Notes: a model not told the origin generated them from the sequence alone. Shown: positions 11,825 through 25,734, counted from the stretch's first letter. The stretch: 64,000 nt of DNA from Echinococcus granulosus (GCF_000524195.1 NW_020170415.1:1-64000), one strand, 5' to 3'. A program made the numbers and translations.

Positions 11825-12555
11825 CGCGATGCATAGTCGTGCTTTCTATGAGGTCAAAAATACACTATCTATTTTCCGCGTTGAGAGCTGTCTGTATTCC
11901 ATCACTCGGTGGTCAGCGCTGTCGTCATATGGGTTGCGACGTGGGGTTGGGTGCGCATGTTTCAGTCGCTGCCCTCTAGGTCTCAGGGTGGTGGTTCACG
12001 ACCCGCTTTGGTGAGATATGGCGGGACAGAAGTCTCTGGAAGCTGCCTCCATTAAGTCAAACAGCACCGTGGGTGGGGTAGCCGGGGAAGGTGGTGGTTT
12101 GGCAGGAACCATCTTCACGATCTACGACTGTGCGTGTGTGGTACTCACATTGATTTGGGGCGGGCGTGCTACGCCTGCCGTGGGAGAGAGCGGCAACTTC
12201 CTCAGCCAGAGTTGGGGCTCAGTTCATGCCTTTTAGTGGGTTGGTGCGTGTTTTGTCCATTTAAACAGCGACCCGTAAAAAATTTTATCAAAATTTTTGT
12301 ATATCCAAGGCGGTTGTTGATTGGGTATATCAGTGCCGAAATTCTAATTTGCTAGATGCCGCTAATAATCATTTTAGGCTTTTGGCCTCCCTTATAAATT
12401 TAAAATATTTTTAAAGGATGCATATGTTAGGCAATTTGTTTGGATCTTACAAAGCAGTCATTTAATAGCATTTTTTTAACTGAGCTTTATTTAGGAAATA
12501 AATAGCCTTGAAATCGTGTCCGGTAACTTCGAGGTTCTGGCGGCGATAATTTCTC
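11825..12555. other. G-rich spacer between NUP35 and the FGD-like gene
   Basis: It holds the NUP35 3' flank and the 5' flank of the FGD-like gene. An ATG frame at 12018 (MAGQKSLEAASIKSNST) ends at a GTGGGT donor-like site and could be a 5' exon of the downstream gene, but stop codons just before 12556 prevent a simple in-frame join. I therefore leave it unassigned. Region 11940-12200 is unusually G-rich. Confidence 0.35.
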
Positions 12556-15500
12556 ATGATTGCGTCGGAATCATTTGCGCTTAAGATTGACTTCCTGATT
12601 CCTGATCTTATCAAGAGAGATGAGATTAAGAATCCCGAAAGTAGTGTTGCTCATAATATCAGGGCAGCGAATGCAATAAGCAACGCGATTCGGACGCTAT
12701 ATCTTCAAAACGAGGCTAATCTAATGCAAAAAGCCAAAATTTCACTTGAAGTAGAAGCCAAAGACCGTGTAAAGACATTGCTAGTTTCGGCCAAAAATGG
12801 GTCTCTAGGTGTCGACGAACAGTCTCCCGCTCAGAAAAAGATAAGGAAGTTGGAGAATTTGTCAAATGAATTATTCGCAACTGAGAAGCGATATCTCGAG
12901 ACATTACGGATTTTAAAAGATATTAGTGACAAAGTTGAAACGACTGAATCGGATCACCAGGATGTTCTTCGTGATGTGTTTAAGGAGATACCGTCTTTGT
13001 ACATGCTTCATAGTTACATGGACGATAAGTTCTACCAGAGCCCATCTCGGAATCCTGTCTTTGGATGGTGGATCCAAATATTTGCTAGTGCTGAGTTGGC
13101 ACCTTTTTTTAATATCTACAAAGCCTTTTTATCTCGAGTTCGTACAAAGTATGAAACACTTCAATCAATTTATGACAAGGACAAACTTTTTCAGCAATTT
13201 TGTCAAACACTTGTGGTATATTATCTTGTTGTTAAACAGCATTTTTATTTGAATATTATCATTTTTAATGAATTAACGGTCAAATTTTATGCTGCTTAGC
13301 AAGGATCACCTTTAATTGCTAAGTAGCTGTCCTTTTTATTTAGCTAACAAGTCAGTTCACAGAACAACATATGCAAAATATTCCGGGAATGTACATTGGA
13401 ATTCAAAGCCGTTTGATGCGATATCAATTGCTTCTCCAGAGTATGTTTGTTATTTGGAATACAATCATTTTTCTAGAAATCGTGGATCTTCTACCGGAGG
13501 GGATCGATCGAGAGCGCTGTGAATGTAGGTAAACATTTGGTACACATTTTTAGCATTTAGGTGCCTTAAAAATAATAATAAATGTCTTGAAAATATCTGA
13601 AGAGGAAGTTACAAAAAATGTAGCTTGTGTTTATTTCATGAAATTGCTGTTATTTTAGGAAATGATCAACCAAGCGCTTTTGATAAATTCCAAACTTGAC
13701 GGAAGAAGAAGTGACCTGGATAAACTGTCCTTATTTATTCGTTCGGGCCCATGTCTGAAAATTCCTCGACGGTCAGTAGGGAAGAGACCACTAAATCGAC
13801 ATTTATTTCTTGTAAGATCCCCTAGTCTTTTTCTCTAATTCCTTTTCGACCTACTGTATTTCATACAGGTGTTTTTGCTTTGTATTTTAATTGTACACCC
13901 GTTACTTGAGTAATAAACTGCTCGTTCGTGCTCATACAAGTTGTAATGGATGATAAAGCGTTTTATTTTAGTTTTCCGACTATCTCATCATGACGGAACC
14001 GGAAACAGTGACGACTGGTCATTATTTGGTCAAGTCGGAATTGACGATTGTGAGCATGATCGTAAGTATTCAGTGGTCATTTCTCTCCCCATGCCTGCTT
14101 TCTACCGTGCAGTGAAATCTTAATGGTTTCTGATGTCTTACCAAGATAAAACTCTAACGACCATTTACCTTTAAGTGGAATAGGAGTGTTTTTTTCTATT
14201 TTGTGGAAATTCGGGCTGATAATACGCTGGTCATGCAAAGTGGTACTTTCTGTAGAAATTATAGTTTTCCGCGCTTCTTTATTGCTTTTATGCATTATCA
14301 TCCTTACTCCATCGTTATCCTATTCTTAGTTCGCGCATTTATGCTCAAATTTTAGGCAAATTTCTCAGCTATTGGAAATTCATTGCCGTAACAATATTTT
14401 ACATACTTCAACCCCTCACACTTCGGGTTATTTTGTGTTACTAATCGTCACTTGAGACGCTATGCTTTAAAATTTGATGGAAGAATACATCTATCTTTCC
14501 TTTTATATGTGGAGAACTGCTAGATCATTCAAACCCCTTACATTAGAGACCCGTCCCTTTGGATGAGAAACTTTACAACTTTACGAATACACATGACTGC
14601 TCCTAACAATTCCTCATTCCACACTGAATAACCTAATCTATACTTGTAGCTGGAGGAGCCAAAGCTGGAAGATGATATCCCAGTCGAGCGATGCATCCGT
14701 GTGCGTGCGGTCGAGTGTGTGGTCGAGCTTATGTTCGCGTAAGCTGTTTCCCCCCTTTGTCGATTTTGACCCTAACGGAAACAAGAAATCGTGCTGTGTG
14801 TCACTTTAACAGCTACTGGTGTCAGGTAGGCAATGCTGACCAAGCTACCCATAGGTAACAACCAATGACACCTGGAATGCGTGTAGCCCACCTCCAAAGC
14901 CCGTCTAGTAGTCCAATTTATTGCACTTCTGGTGAATTTCTTTAGTGCTCAAGATGCTCTTCAAGTGTCATAAGAGGTAGGAGTGCATAAATGCCACTGA
15001 AAAATATAATCAACCCGGTGTAGCGTTTGTAGCCCAGAGGACAGAAAAACTTAATGTTGTACTAGGCTCGAAGTAGATACTACCGCGTTGGATTTCATCC
15101 TCACATTCATTTGAACCAGGCACTTTTGTTGGTGTCAAATTTAAGCAGACAGTGATTGACACTCGACAGAAATAAGTGCTCCAGCGGTTGGTGATATGAT
15201 GAAGTCTGCGATGTGGTATGTTCAATGAGAAGTAAGGGATCGTAGTTACGGCTTCCCTAGCATTTTTGGTGCCCCAAAAGGTCACTCCCATATGAAAAAA
15301 AGGAAATAAGGTGTAATAATAAATAGTTAATACCAGTTTATACATTGTATTTTTGTCACTTTTATGGGAACGTGGATAAGCTTTGGAGGTTGTAGATCAT
15401 ATGGGTTGTTTTGTTACTTGAGTACTGGGTGAAGCGAGCACATCGGACAGTCAATCTAAGGGTAAAAGCGTAGGCGACTGGAAAGTTCATTGTCAAAACA

Positions 15501-18500
15501 CCTATTGCATACGTCAGCTTCCTGTTCAGAGCGTAATCTTTCGAAAAACCATGCAGCACCTGTCGTAAAGCTCTTACCTCGAACATCACGTAAGCCTTAT
15601 TCCTAGACCAAGAGTCGGTTTTCTTTGATACCCTGATTTTTAATGGATAGCTGCCTAGTTGCATAGAGTTAACCTTGGCTACAAAATGTCCATAAATAAC
15701 GCTATTTGAACAATTTGAACTTATTTGAAGCTATTTGTGACCTGGTGGTGTATCCGATAGTACAACTATTTGATTCGCGATCTTACCTCCAAGACTGTCT
15801 GTTGCCTATTCATTGGATCTACATCGCGAAAGACACTTTACTACATCTAGTATGACTTTAAGGCGTAGATGAAGAATTGGCTGAGATATGGAAAAGGGCA
15901 TCTAATCGGAATTTGTGTTTCATTCAACCGTTCCTAATGTTTTTGTGGTTAATGTAAGGTCAACCATTGTCATCCGCCTACCGTGTAGCTGGCGTTCAAC
16001 ATATCACTCCACATGGATATTTACTCCTACAAGTATAAAATCATACCTTTTCATATCCCAAAGATAATCGGCAAATTGTGTTAGATGGTTTGACAAATCT
16101 TGTCCAAACTAGTAATACCATCTCAACTAACTCTCACTGTTCCATTTTTTCGGAATCAGTGTCTACTTCCTTTTCATTTATTCTTTTTTGTGCGTCGATA
16201 TTTACAAAATGTGGGCTTTTTTAGAGACGCAGACGAGAAGCTAAGCTGGTGCAAGAGTTTAGAGGAAACAATAGAACAGGAGCGGCATAGAAATAACCTG
16301 GTGCTCGGCGTCATCCCGAGGCGACAATCAGTGAGTTTAATGTGAATGAGAATGTCAACTTGATTCACTAATCAAGTTGTAGGTATATAAACCAACGCAG
16401 GTTTTCTAATTGTCCCGAAATATTAATTGTGTCAAACATGAAATTGCCTTAGTTCTGAGTAGTGGTTTTTGAGAAAAAGCATCGACACTAAGATTGGGGT
16501 TTATCAGTACCGTAAGGTTCTGAGTTATCTCTGAGGGCGTCATGGGGCATACTACTACGGAAGAGTTGAGAGGCTGTAGACATGGGCAAAACGCGAACAC
16601 TACCAAATTAGTGTAACTGGGACCACGACTGAACCACATCATTCAGCCATCGTTGACATTACCTTCTCAGTCGTTCATCTGGCCAAGATTCTAGGTCTGG
16701 TCAGTTGATGGCTCTTGCAACATTTCAAAAACTATCACTAACGCCGTTCGGTCAGAGACGTAGGTGAGTCAAACGAGGTGGCTTGTTTACGCAGGTAGAC
16801 AATCCGTTCCGCGTGTGTGCGCCCGTTCATGGCTCATTGGTCCATTCGGTTGCCGTTCAACGGGTGTTAGTGTTCATGCGTTTCGGCACTTCGCCCGCAT
16901 TGAGCCACACTTCATTCAGCTTATCTCATTTGGACCCCCTACGTCCTGGGAAAAAGTAAAGCTTAAGCCACGAAATATTTACGGAAAACGATAGACATCA
17001 ACTAAATCCTCAAAGTCGGAGTTTTTGGTCTTCACGGTTTAATGAACTTGTTTTCCAGTAGGGTCAGTTCTTAGCCCCACCTGTTGGTCATGGGCAGGAC
17101 AACCTTTCCAAATGCGTTCGGTAGATGAGCGGCTTACTTTTTAAGAGCTTGTGTGCTCATCAGAGCATGTTATTATCGTGCATACTCAGGGTTAATTAAC
17201 TCCATCTTTTCTTTTCACCAACGAGACGTTTTATTCGATACGTATTTCCTGCTTAGCCAAGTGAAAATAACTGACCTGCGTGTCATCGTGTTCAAACATG
17301 GTTCAGTACGCATTTTTGATAGATTCATGCCTGCCTGTAGCTTTTTTGTCTATCTTCTATTTCTGCTACTGATGTCATCGGATCACACACAAACACATCT
17401 TTTGCAGGCGACCACTTGTCTATGACATGTGACAGCCGAGTGTGTATCCATGTCTATGCTGGGTGAGAGGTGTGCGAACTTTGACAAGGATACAGGGTAT
17501 CGACGGAAAACCTTTTAAATTGTGTGGAAAAGAACTTTCAGAGACTGTTGAATATTCAATGCATTTCCAATTCTCCAGCCCTCACCCCACCACCACTGAT
17601 TAATCAATCCGATTTAGCTTCCGCCTACATTTTGTTACCAATGTCACGTATAGGTGACATCACGTTCTACTTACTCAAACCTGCACATCACAAGTGTGTG
17701 GCACATTACGCTGGAAGGAAACCAGTTAATGACAATTCTCTGGCGGCTAACGTGCTAACACCTGGTGAGTTCAAGGGAGTTTCATTTTGCTTTTTTAGAG
17801 CGTCGCGACCATCAAGGACGGGGAGACGCCGAGAGCTGCAGAGTGGGTTAAGGACGAGCAGGCAACGATGTGCGCCCTCTGCTACCGCCGCTTCACTCAC
17901 ATCCGACGCAAGCATCACTGTCGAGCCTGCGGAAAGGTGACTTCCCCTACCACTTTAATTCTCACCCGATTCATCAGGTTCATTCCCAAAGTGTGTAGCC
18001 AGTGAATGTCTGTTCTAGGAATACATGGAAGATTGGTTTCCGAATAAGTGATCCGCAGAATTAGCGCGATCATGACATCACCTTCTCAATGAATGTGTGA
18101 GACACCGGATCCAGGCAGTGAAAAAACAACGTAATAAATTGTTACTTCGGCTCCTGATACGCTTTTCTTCCCTGAGAAATAGCCAATAAAAAAACTTTCC
18201 CATAAAGGGAATCCGTCAGTACTTCGTAGCCATAAAATTGGGACTGACAATAACAGTATGAGCTCAAATTTGCGTCAGATCACAGCATAATTGAGTCAAC
18301 TGTGTGCGAGACATGCCAACCCTCCAACACCATATACAAAATATTTCTTCTCGAAAGTACATTCCCTGATGGACCACTGATTCCATGCTAGCCTTATCAG
18401 TTGTTCAGAGCTGCATTCTCCAGTCTCTTTACAGCCTTCCGTTTTCTTTAATCAGCTGGAGTCATTCGCTTATGATATCCATGTGGCTGAACACTTGGAT

Positions 18501-21500
18501 GCTCTCCAGCCCTTTCACCATTTCCTTTGAGAGAGCACTCTCTTCTCAGAATGAGTGGGTGCGATAATGTTTTGTAGGTGTATTTACTTTAAGACCCATT
18601 AAAAGGGAAAATTGCTTGTCAGACAGGATTAGCTGTTTAAGACCAATTACTGATCCAATGTGGCTCAAAGTCAGTGATCGGACGAGAACCGGTGCTTTCT
18701 ACGTGGCATAGTTGCTGACATCAGTGTACTCTTCACTTCTGACCTTTTACCTTTCACCTCTCCTACTACGCTCTCCACTTCAAACCCCCCTCCTCGTCAT
18801 TCCTTTATTCATTCATTCCTCCAGCCCTCCATCTGTGCATCCTTCCACTTGCTGTTTCTTAGCCTTCCTTGTGCTTCTTGTCATCTGTAGGAAACTTTTA
18901 AATAGCAACATTTTAAAAAACAAATTTTGTGGTGACTACACATCCTTGCAGGCACTTATGAGATCAAATGCGTCACGTCGAAAAACAATGGATGTTGACT
19001 TTTGCATCTTTTTCTCTATGCCTCAGTAGTGAAGTTTGGGCTTCACATTTTACCTCCTCATTTTCGTGTAGTAGGGCGTCTGAAGGTGTGCTCAACCAAT
19101 CGGAGTCTCAAAAGCTCGGAATTCATTTCGACAATGATTGCCTACCATTTAGTTAAAGCTTAACCAATTCACATCCTGGTCACGTGTAGTTCTACACTCA
19201 GAGTGTGTTCACGCTACCTTGCATTTGGATCACCGTCGTGCCAGACTATTTTAATCTCTGGTCTCTCAGTCGTATCCACCAGTCTTTTTTCACAGCGGAG
19301 TTCATTTATTTTGTCTATTTCCATGCAAGCCGATCGTTGTTTCGTTTTGTCGAATGTCGGTCAACCTTGTGGCCGAATCACATCCACCCACGCGTATTGC
19401 CATAGAGTGAGCCGGGAAAAACTTGCATTATTCGTTGTGGCCAGGCATAAACAACAACCTCAATGTGTGACAAATTTGTCAACTCGTTTTAATGGTGGGG
19501 TATGTGAGAAACTAATCCTTCCTCCTGCCATCGAAATAGCCTTCGAGTGTTGATATGAGCATCACAATGTCACTATTAGATGTCCTAGTCCACCAAAGGA
19601 CAACATTAACAAAACTTGGGATGACCACATTTCGAGTGTATCTTGCTCAGATTTTTGGCGTTTTGTTTTCTCGTTGAATGTAGATATTTTGCGGCGTGTG
19701 CTCCAACTACAGAGCCAAGGTTGATCATCAGGGACCGTCGGAGGTTCGAGTCTGTGAGGTGGATTTTTACCGTCTGAATCCCAACCTTAAACCGAAGACC
19801 GCTGCAGCTTTGGAGCGGATTGCGCAGTTCTCCGAATCGGTAATTGTCTTGCCCTTTTCATTCTTCTATTCATGAAATTGTAACCTATTTATCACTGATG
19901 ATGGGTATGAAAGTAGCTTAATTGAAGAGCTTGCAGGATAGCTGCAGGAGGGACTGGAGTGGAGCTCCATACCACTGTCGTTAAGGCTAGTTAAAGGGAT
20001 GGAAAAGCTGGCTCGGTGGTTTATTTTGCCTTGACAAGCTCCATAAGGCTTATGGGTCTTGAATTAGCTGGGAGACAAATAGCTTGGATGGCTTGACCAG
20101 AGCCCCATGCCACCGTCGTAAAGTCAGACCGTAAGGACTGGGAAGATTTAGATGATCGAATATGTAACTGAAGTTATATTATTCTGTCACAAGTTTGTGC
20201 CGATCATATTTGCTTTACTTTCCCTATCAGTTCATGTGCATGCAACAGGATCCAAAGCAGTTGCGCCCCTAAACCTTTTCGTTTTCCATGTTGTTACCAA
20301 AAAGGAGTAAAATTCAGTTGATTTTTCATGCTCTAACAGTTGTATTTGACTGTATTTATTCGCACTGATTCGTATTTTTGCTAATATTTGACGTACTCAT
20401 GTCGAAATTTATATCTACGAATAGGGACAGCGATACGCACCATACCACTGCGGTTTCCTGATGTTCACAAAGAAAATTCGCGACTGCTGGCCACATAAGA
20501 AAACGCATATGCGTATAGAGTACTCCGCCGGTCTGGTGTCCCGAGATAAGAGCCCTTCTCGGCCTCCCCCTTCCACCCCTCCCACCCTTTCTTCATCTGG
20601 CAACAACTCACCATCTCTCTTCCTCTCAAGCCCCTTGCGCGAAATGAGTCTCGACTTTGCTTGCCTCGGTGAATCCTCCTCCTTCACCGCTACTACTGGT
20701 GCCACCCCTCCCTACCCCTCCACCATCGTCCCACTGCCAGCTGCCCGTCTCATTATCCGACCCCAGGCCTCGCGGGTCTTTTGCGTCCTCCAGTCAGACA
20801 CGCTGATGGCCGTGTATGCGGCGAAGGAAGACGCACGGAGTTGCGATGGTATCATCCTTCTCGGGACGCGTCTCGTCTACCTTGTGAGACTGAGTGGAGG
20901 GAGAGCGGTGGCTCGTGATAGTAACTCCGCCTCTTCCACACCCTCCCCGCCATCAGACCGTCCACGCATTGGAAGAAGGAAGAGCTCAGGCACGAGCAGC
21001 CGTAGTAGTATCGATTCCAAATCTGTATCCTGTAGGTTCTCTGTTTATTTGTGCCACATGCGTGACCAATTGTGATTTTAAAATGCCTTGAAGATCCACT
21101 GTAATGCATCAGTTATTCACGAAGTTATCATATTACATGAGTTAATTATGGTGTTGGCGCTATACTCTATTACTGACTGTTCATTTCGACAGCGGTACCG
21201 ATCGAAGAAAATAGATTCTCGGGAGCAGAGCGATCGCCCATTCGCAAGACCGTAAGTGAAGTCAGGGGTAGCAGCTTTTACACACGTGTCTGCGGCCAAA
21301 AGACACCACTTGCAATGGTTCCTCCATCCAAGTCGGAGGAGGAGGTGGAGGAAGATGAGGCTGCGGTGTCGGCAGGGGAGAATGAGAATCATAGGATTGA
21401 AGGACTTCCTACAATCTCTAAGGTGGTTACCCCAGTCTCCGCCGACACCCTCTCGGTACTATCTAACATGAACGGCTTTCTCGTACTGCCCAACAACACA

Positions 21501-21882
21501 GACAAAGTTGGCCACTATTTTGAGGCACCTAGTGAAGAAGTGCGCAACATGTGAGTTCCCTAGATTGGCTCTTGGCGATGGTATTTACTTCTAGCACTGA
21601 AATTCTAGCCTTGCTAAGGTGTCAAGCGCTTGTACATGGACTGAAATTGATATTTTAGCAGTCTTTTTGACGGAGCTCCAGGTGCGTGAAATTTTGCTAG
21701 TCTTCAATGAATTGTGAGTATTCCTACTTGGAAGTTCAGTTCTTAGATCGCGTACTTCGCCACTGGTAGACCCCATTGTGCATTTGGTAGTTGAAATGAT
21801 GGGTGAAAATGCAGCTGCCTCGCAGACCAGCATAATTCGAATGGCCACTGAGTGTTTGGGTTTACGTTTTTCACGAATGTAA
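12556..21882 (+). CDS. FGD: FGD-family RhoGEF: DH, PH, FYVE, PH
   Basis: Fourteen exons: 12556-13215, 13344-13440, 13477-13524, 13561-13619, 13659-13811, 13972-14061, 14650-14738, 16225-16330, 17799-17936, 19684-19839, 20425-21007, 21193-21550, 21659-21681 and 21740-21882, about 900 aa in one frame. FGD proteins activate Cdc42-type GTPases at phosphoinositide-rich membranes. The DH domain spans about 95-300 (ELFATEKRYLETL; GIQSRLMRYQLLL). PH1 follows (PLNRHLFLFSDYL; ADEKLSWCKSLEETIE). The FYVE finger is split over two exons (TMCALCYRRF, RRKHHCRACGK, CGVCSNYRAK). PH2 (GFLMFTKKI; FCVLQSDTLMAVY) is interrupted by about 70 Ser/Pro-rich residues. The last FYVE cysteine position is Asp (RVCEVD). 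The human N-terminal proline-rich region is absent or unrecognised. Exon 4 (59 nt), flanked by 36- and 39-nt introns, restores the frame. The end of exon 11 and the last three exons are less certain; a further 3' exon near 21943 is possible. Confidence 0.87.
14739..19683. other. Long introns of the FGD-like gene
   Basis: Three large introns (14739-16224, 16331-17798 and 17937-19683) separate the PH1 and FYVE exons. I see no nested gene I can support. An antisense frame around 18400-18560 has charged helical character but contains stops. Pyrimidine-rich blocks occur near 18740-18850. No copy of the LTR-like repeat was found here, in contrast to the spacers. Confidence 0.4.
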
Positions 21883-23999
21883 ACTAAGTGTTACTTCACC
21901 GAACGAACCCCCATTCTTACGCACTATTTTTGCTCATTTTAGATGGATCCAGAAGATAAAGAGCTGTATTCTGGAATTTGACCGCAATTGATCGAAAAAA
22001 TTACCTTTTAGATGCCTTTTTCACCACCACCACCACCTTCAGTTATTTATTTATTTACCTCTCTCTCTCCCACTAAGACGCATTTTTTCACACGACAGTT
22101 TGATTTTATGGTACCTTGGTAATCCTAATTTCTCAACATATAAGACGATTGTTTTATCGCTATTTTATTCTACTCTTATGACTACTTAGGCTTGGAATCG
22201 CTGGGGTATGACTAATTCTGTGGGGGACGCTTGGGAGTCACCTACCTGCAGGAAGTTGTAGAAGCACTTGGAAGTCGCTATTAAATCGTATTTTATGCTT
22301 AGATCACTAATTTTTAATAGGCTTGTAGACATGTTTCATAAGTGTGAGGTAAACAGGCACCGCGTGTAGCACAATTTTCCCCCTCCCCCACATGGGTGCT
22401 GGGTCCCCTCCGCAGTGACGATGTTCTCCAATTACCAGTTTGTCCAACTATTTTCTAAGTTACTATGATAGCCATTTGTTCTAGAAAAGAGGCTGGAACC
22501 TGGAAACCCCATTTCCATAATGCTGAGCATGTGTGTATTTTAATCAGTGCCAACTTACATCAAAAATAGTCGCTACTGACGAGCCTATTAAGTAGGGCAT
22601 GCCAAACACTTTCACGGATTTCGAGTAGGATGAACGGGGCAGACATTTACCGCTCCATTGTCTCTCATAATGATCAAGACATGATTTCTGTAAAATAACT
22701 AATCGTTTATGGTCACAAAGTACACTTCGATGAATACTGGCCTGCCTTATACAGGTTGTCCTAAATTCCTACGGCACCCGCAATCATAGTGAATTTCTGG
22801 TTAAATAGGGAATAGCAGTTATTGCTACTACTATTAGAGTGTTCCACTCAACTGGCTACCAAGCGTTTGGGTGCTGCGTTCTCTCTATGCCATACCAACG
22901 CCTCGAAAGACCTGATGAGCATGTTGGTGTGCAAACACAGCAGCTGAGTGTCGCATCAACCGAGGAAGCGGCAATCAGCATTTGAACCGCAATTTTAACT
23001 TTTCCAGCTAGATATAGATTTGGATTTAGCACCACAACGGATGACTTCTAGCGCGCTCATGTCAAGGTCGCTACCGGTCACCAGGATACTCCGGTACCAC
23101 CGTTACAAAACAGTTTACTCACGCTGTTTCTGAAAGAGAAAATGTGCACCCGTGCACAATAACTTCCGCGTTATTAGTATCCTTCAGCAAGAATGAACTT
23201 TTGTGGAATTTAAGTCGACAATAGACCAACCCCTTACAGATTTCACTAGATTCCCCCATTGATCATGTGTAAAATACTTTGGCTCACTCGGCGCACACAG
23301 ACAAGTATGTAAGAACCCCACAGGCGGCGCGGCTTAGCGCACTCTGCGATAAAACGCACATTTAACGAAGAGTCAGGTTCCGAAGTTTTGAACAACTTAC
23401 GAAACAGCCACCGACCTCGTTCAAACGGCAGCAAACTGGAACTCCACTGAAATAAAGCCGACTAGTGAATCGGCACTCCGGAGCGAAGTACCCGCTCGCA
23501 CCGGGTGTCATCGACCCCCAGCCGTCAAACTAAAAATACACAAAAGAGAACTTCGGCGTGATAGACCCATCCCGCAGGACATACTGTCAACTTGACTAGT
23601 CGACCACCCAACCAGTAAGACATCAATGAAAGCAGCGGTGTCCAGACACCTACGTCAAATATTAGTTCAGCACCGGAGCCCAGAGGGGCGACCCCAGAAG
23701 AGATCAGTCCATCATAACCCATCAAGCCGTGCCAACTCGCCAAGACGGAAAGAGCAACTGAAAAGGCATCACGAGCACCGAAAATCACCCTACCCGTACA
23801 CATCAAAAGCCACTGTCACGTTAGACATAGGCAAACGACACACCCGGTCGACTCAACTTAATCTCCCGATGTCGAGGCAAGTCTAGAAATATCCATGAAC
23901 CCAAAATGTCGTCCTGGAAAAAAAGGAGCGTTGGACGAGGCTACACTCAACTCACGGAAATATCAGCCAAATCACACATCCAGATCAGTATAAAATTCA
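21883..23999. other. Intergenic stretch between FGD-like and ATP synthase c genes
   Basis: No supported gene. It contains short simple-sequence tracts: a CAC-repeat near 22022-22037, ATTT units near 22045 and a CT-tract near 22058. The block 23400-23900 is GC-richer than its surroundings and has an open minus-strand frame of 93 codons, but that frame starts at a non-ATG codon and matches nothing I know. The end near 24000 is the 3' flank of the ATP synthase gene. Confidence 0.4.
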
Positions 24000-24005
24000 T
24001 TTATT
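24000..24005 (-). terminator. Polyadenylation signal of ATP synthase c gene
   Basis: The minus strand reads AATAAA here, 97 nt downstream of the stop codon. The position and orientation fit the 3' end of this gene. Confidence 0.6.
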
Positions 24006-24101
24006 TCCACAACTATTGCATGAAATGCAATCGCTAATGAAAAGACAGAACTATAGTCATAGTTTACATCAGCAATTCTCAGCTACTGCACTGATGATAG
24101 T

Positions 24102-24479
<378 letters not shown>

Positions 24480-24600
24480 CTAAAAAAGATCGAGACTACA
24501 GGTATCAAAGCAGTGGCAACAAAGCAACACAGGAAAACGCATTACCTTAATGCAGCACGGCCAGAAACGAAAGCGGTTGGAAGGCGACACCCGTGAGGAT
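24480..24600 (-). promoter_or_regulatory. 5' leader intron and upstream exon of ATP synthase c gene
   Basis: On the minus strand a donor (CATTAAG followed by GTAATG) ends an upstream exon at 24546, and a 66-nt intron (24480-24545) ends exactly at the start codon. The upstream exon carries its own short frame beginning MRDIILTGVAF and ending in TAA inside the donor region, a possible uORF. The layout is equally compatible with trans-splicing of a leader to the same acceptor. Confidence 0.5.
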
Positions 24601-25074
24601 GATGTCCCGCATTCGGTTATTCAAACAAATTTCGGTCAGTAATTTCACTCATTTTATTCCCCTACTATAAATTGGAGTACAGAATAACCACCGTTTTACT
24701 AGATTTTGACATTTATGTTTGGTAAAAATGGGTTGCTTTTGGGAATACTTGGTGATTCACATATGTGTGGGCCATCAATTTAATTGGCATAAATTATTGG
24801 AATTTATCAAAAAACCGAATTGTTGTGCGATCTCTGCCAACATTTTATACATTTTGCTGTTGTTTTTTCATTGTTTCGCACTTACAGGTGGGGTTAGATA
24901 TCAGTTTAGTCAACGAGATAATGACAAGTGTGTAAACCTGTGCTTCAAGCCGCAAATGTACAACATTCTGCGTCTTTCGTAAAATCTTGTTAAGGAGTAT
25001 CATTTTTAAAACTGGCTTGATGTTGGTGTACGGGAGGCCTTAAAGGCCATCGGCATGGCCCTCTAGCCGCACTG

Positions 25075-25274
25075 CTTTAGTGTCCCGAGACTTCCCTGAA
25101 GACGAAAGAAGACACAATACTCAGGCAGAAAATATGTATTCAGTATAGAGAAGGTATTTGGGGTACTGGCATGGCCCAAAAGGCCAGCCCACCCAACGAG
25201 AGGTAAGAAGGCTAGTTCAAAGTATAAAAGTAGTGCCCCACTAGTATCGAGGGTTAAATCACCATCGTATTACA
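25075..25274 (+). mobile_element. Solo LTR-like copy of the TRIM-like repeat
   Basis: About 200 bp with near-consensus family sequence: TCCCGAGACTTCCCTGAAG, GACGAAAGAAGACACAATAC, GGCATGGCCC and a CATCGTATTACA end. It shares private variants (AGAAGG, GTATTTGGG/GTGTTTGGG, a TTTAAAAG-like segment) with the copy at 59158-59354, so these two belong to the same subfamily. No internal region or partner copy is adjacent. Confidence 0.8.
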
Positions 25275-25734
25275 CTGCAATAAATTGCAAACCCAAGACT
25301 TAGGGTTCTATATATTGCGAAATGTGGTTAAGGATCTCTCAGATAATGTTAAAAGAGTCTAATAATCCTCGCAAGTAAATAAAAGTGTTTAAAATTATAG
25401 CTCAGATTCTTAAACCCTCTTTTTATTTGTATGCATTGTTTTCGCTGTTTATCCCCCACCCCCTGCGCCAAAAACTCAGTTTTCTGGACCAAGAAAATTA
25501 ACTTGAGGAAGGCATTACATATTGCAAAAGCGTGAGATTATAAAGAAGAATCTTGATTATGTGGAGAATTTAGAATCTACTTCCCCCTTCGGGGATTGAT
25601 GACGTCTTTCCGGTCAGGAGGTTGGTCCGCATTTTTTCTTACCATTCAAAACGTGGATTCCAACTTTAATATGTCGATAGTTTTAGTACCCCTGCATATG
25701 ATTACACAATCACATTAATTTCTGCGGCTTTCCC

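Noticed and set aside
12018..12236. ATG frame MAGQKSLEAASIKSNST... as a first exon of the FGD gene
   Set aside because: In-frame stops directly before 12556 and the lack of a fitting acceptor prevent a join; left unassigned.
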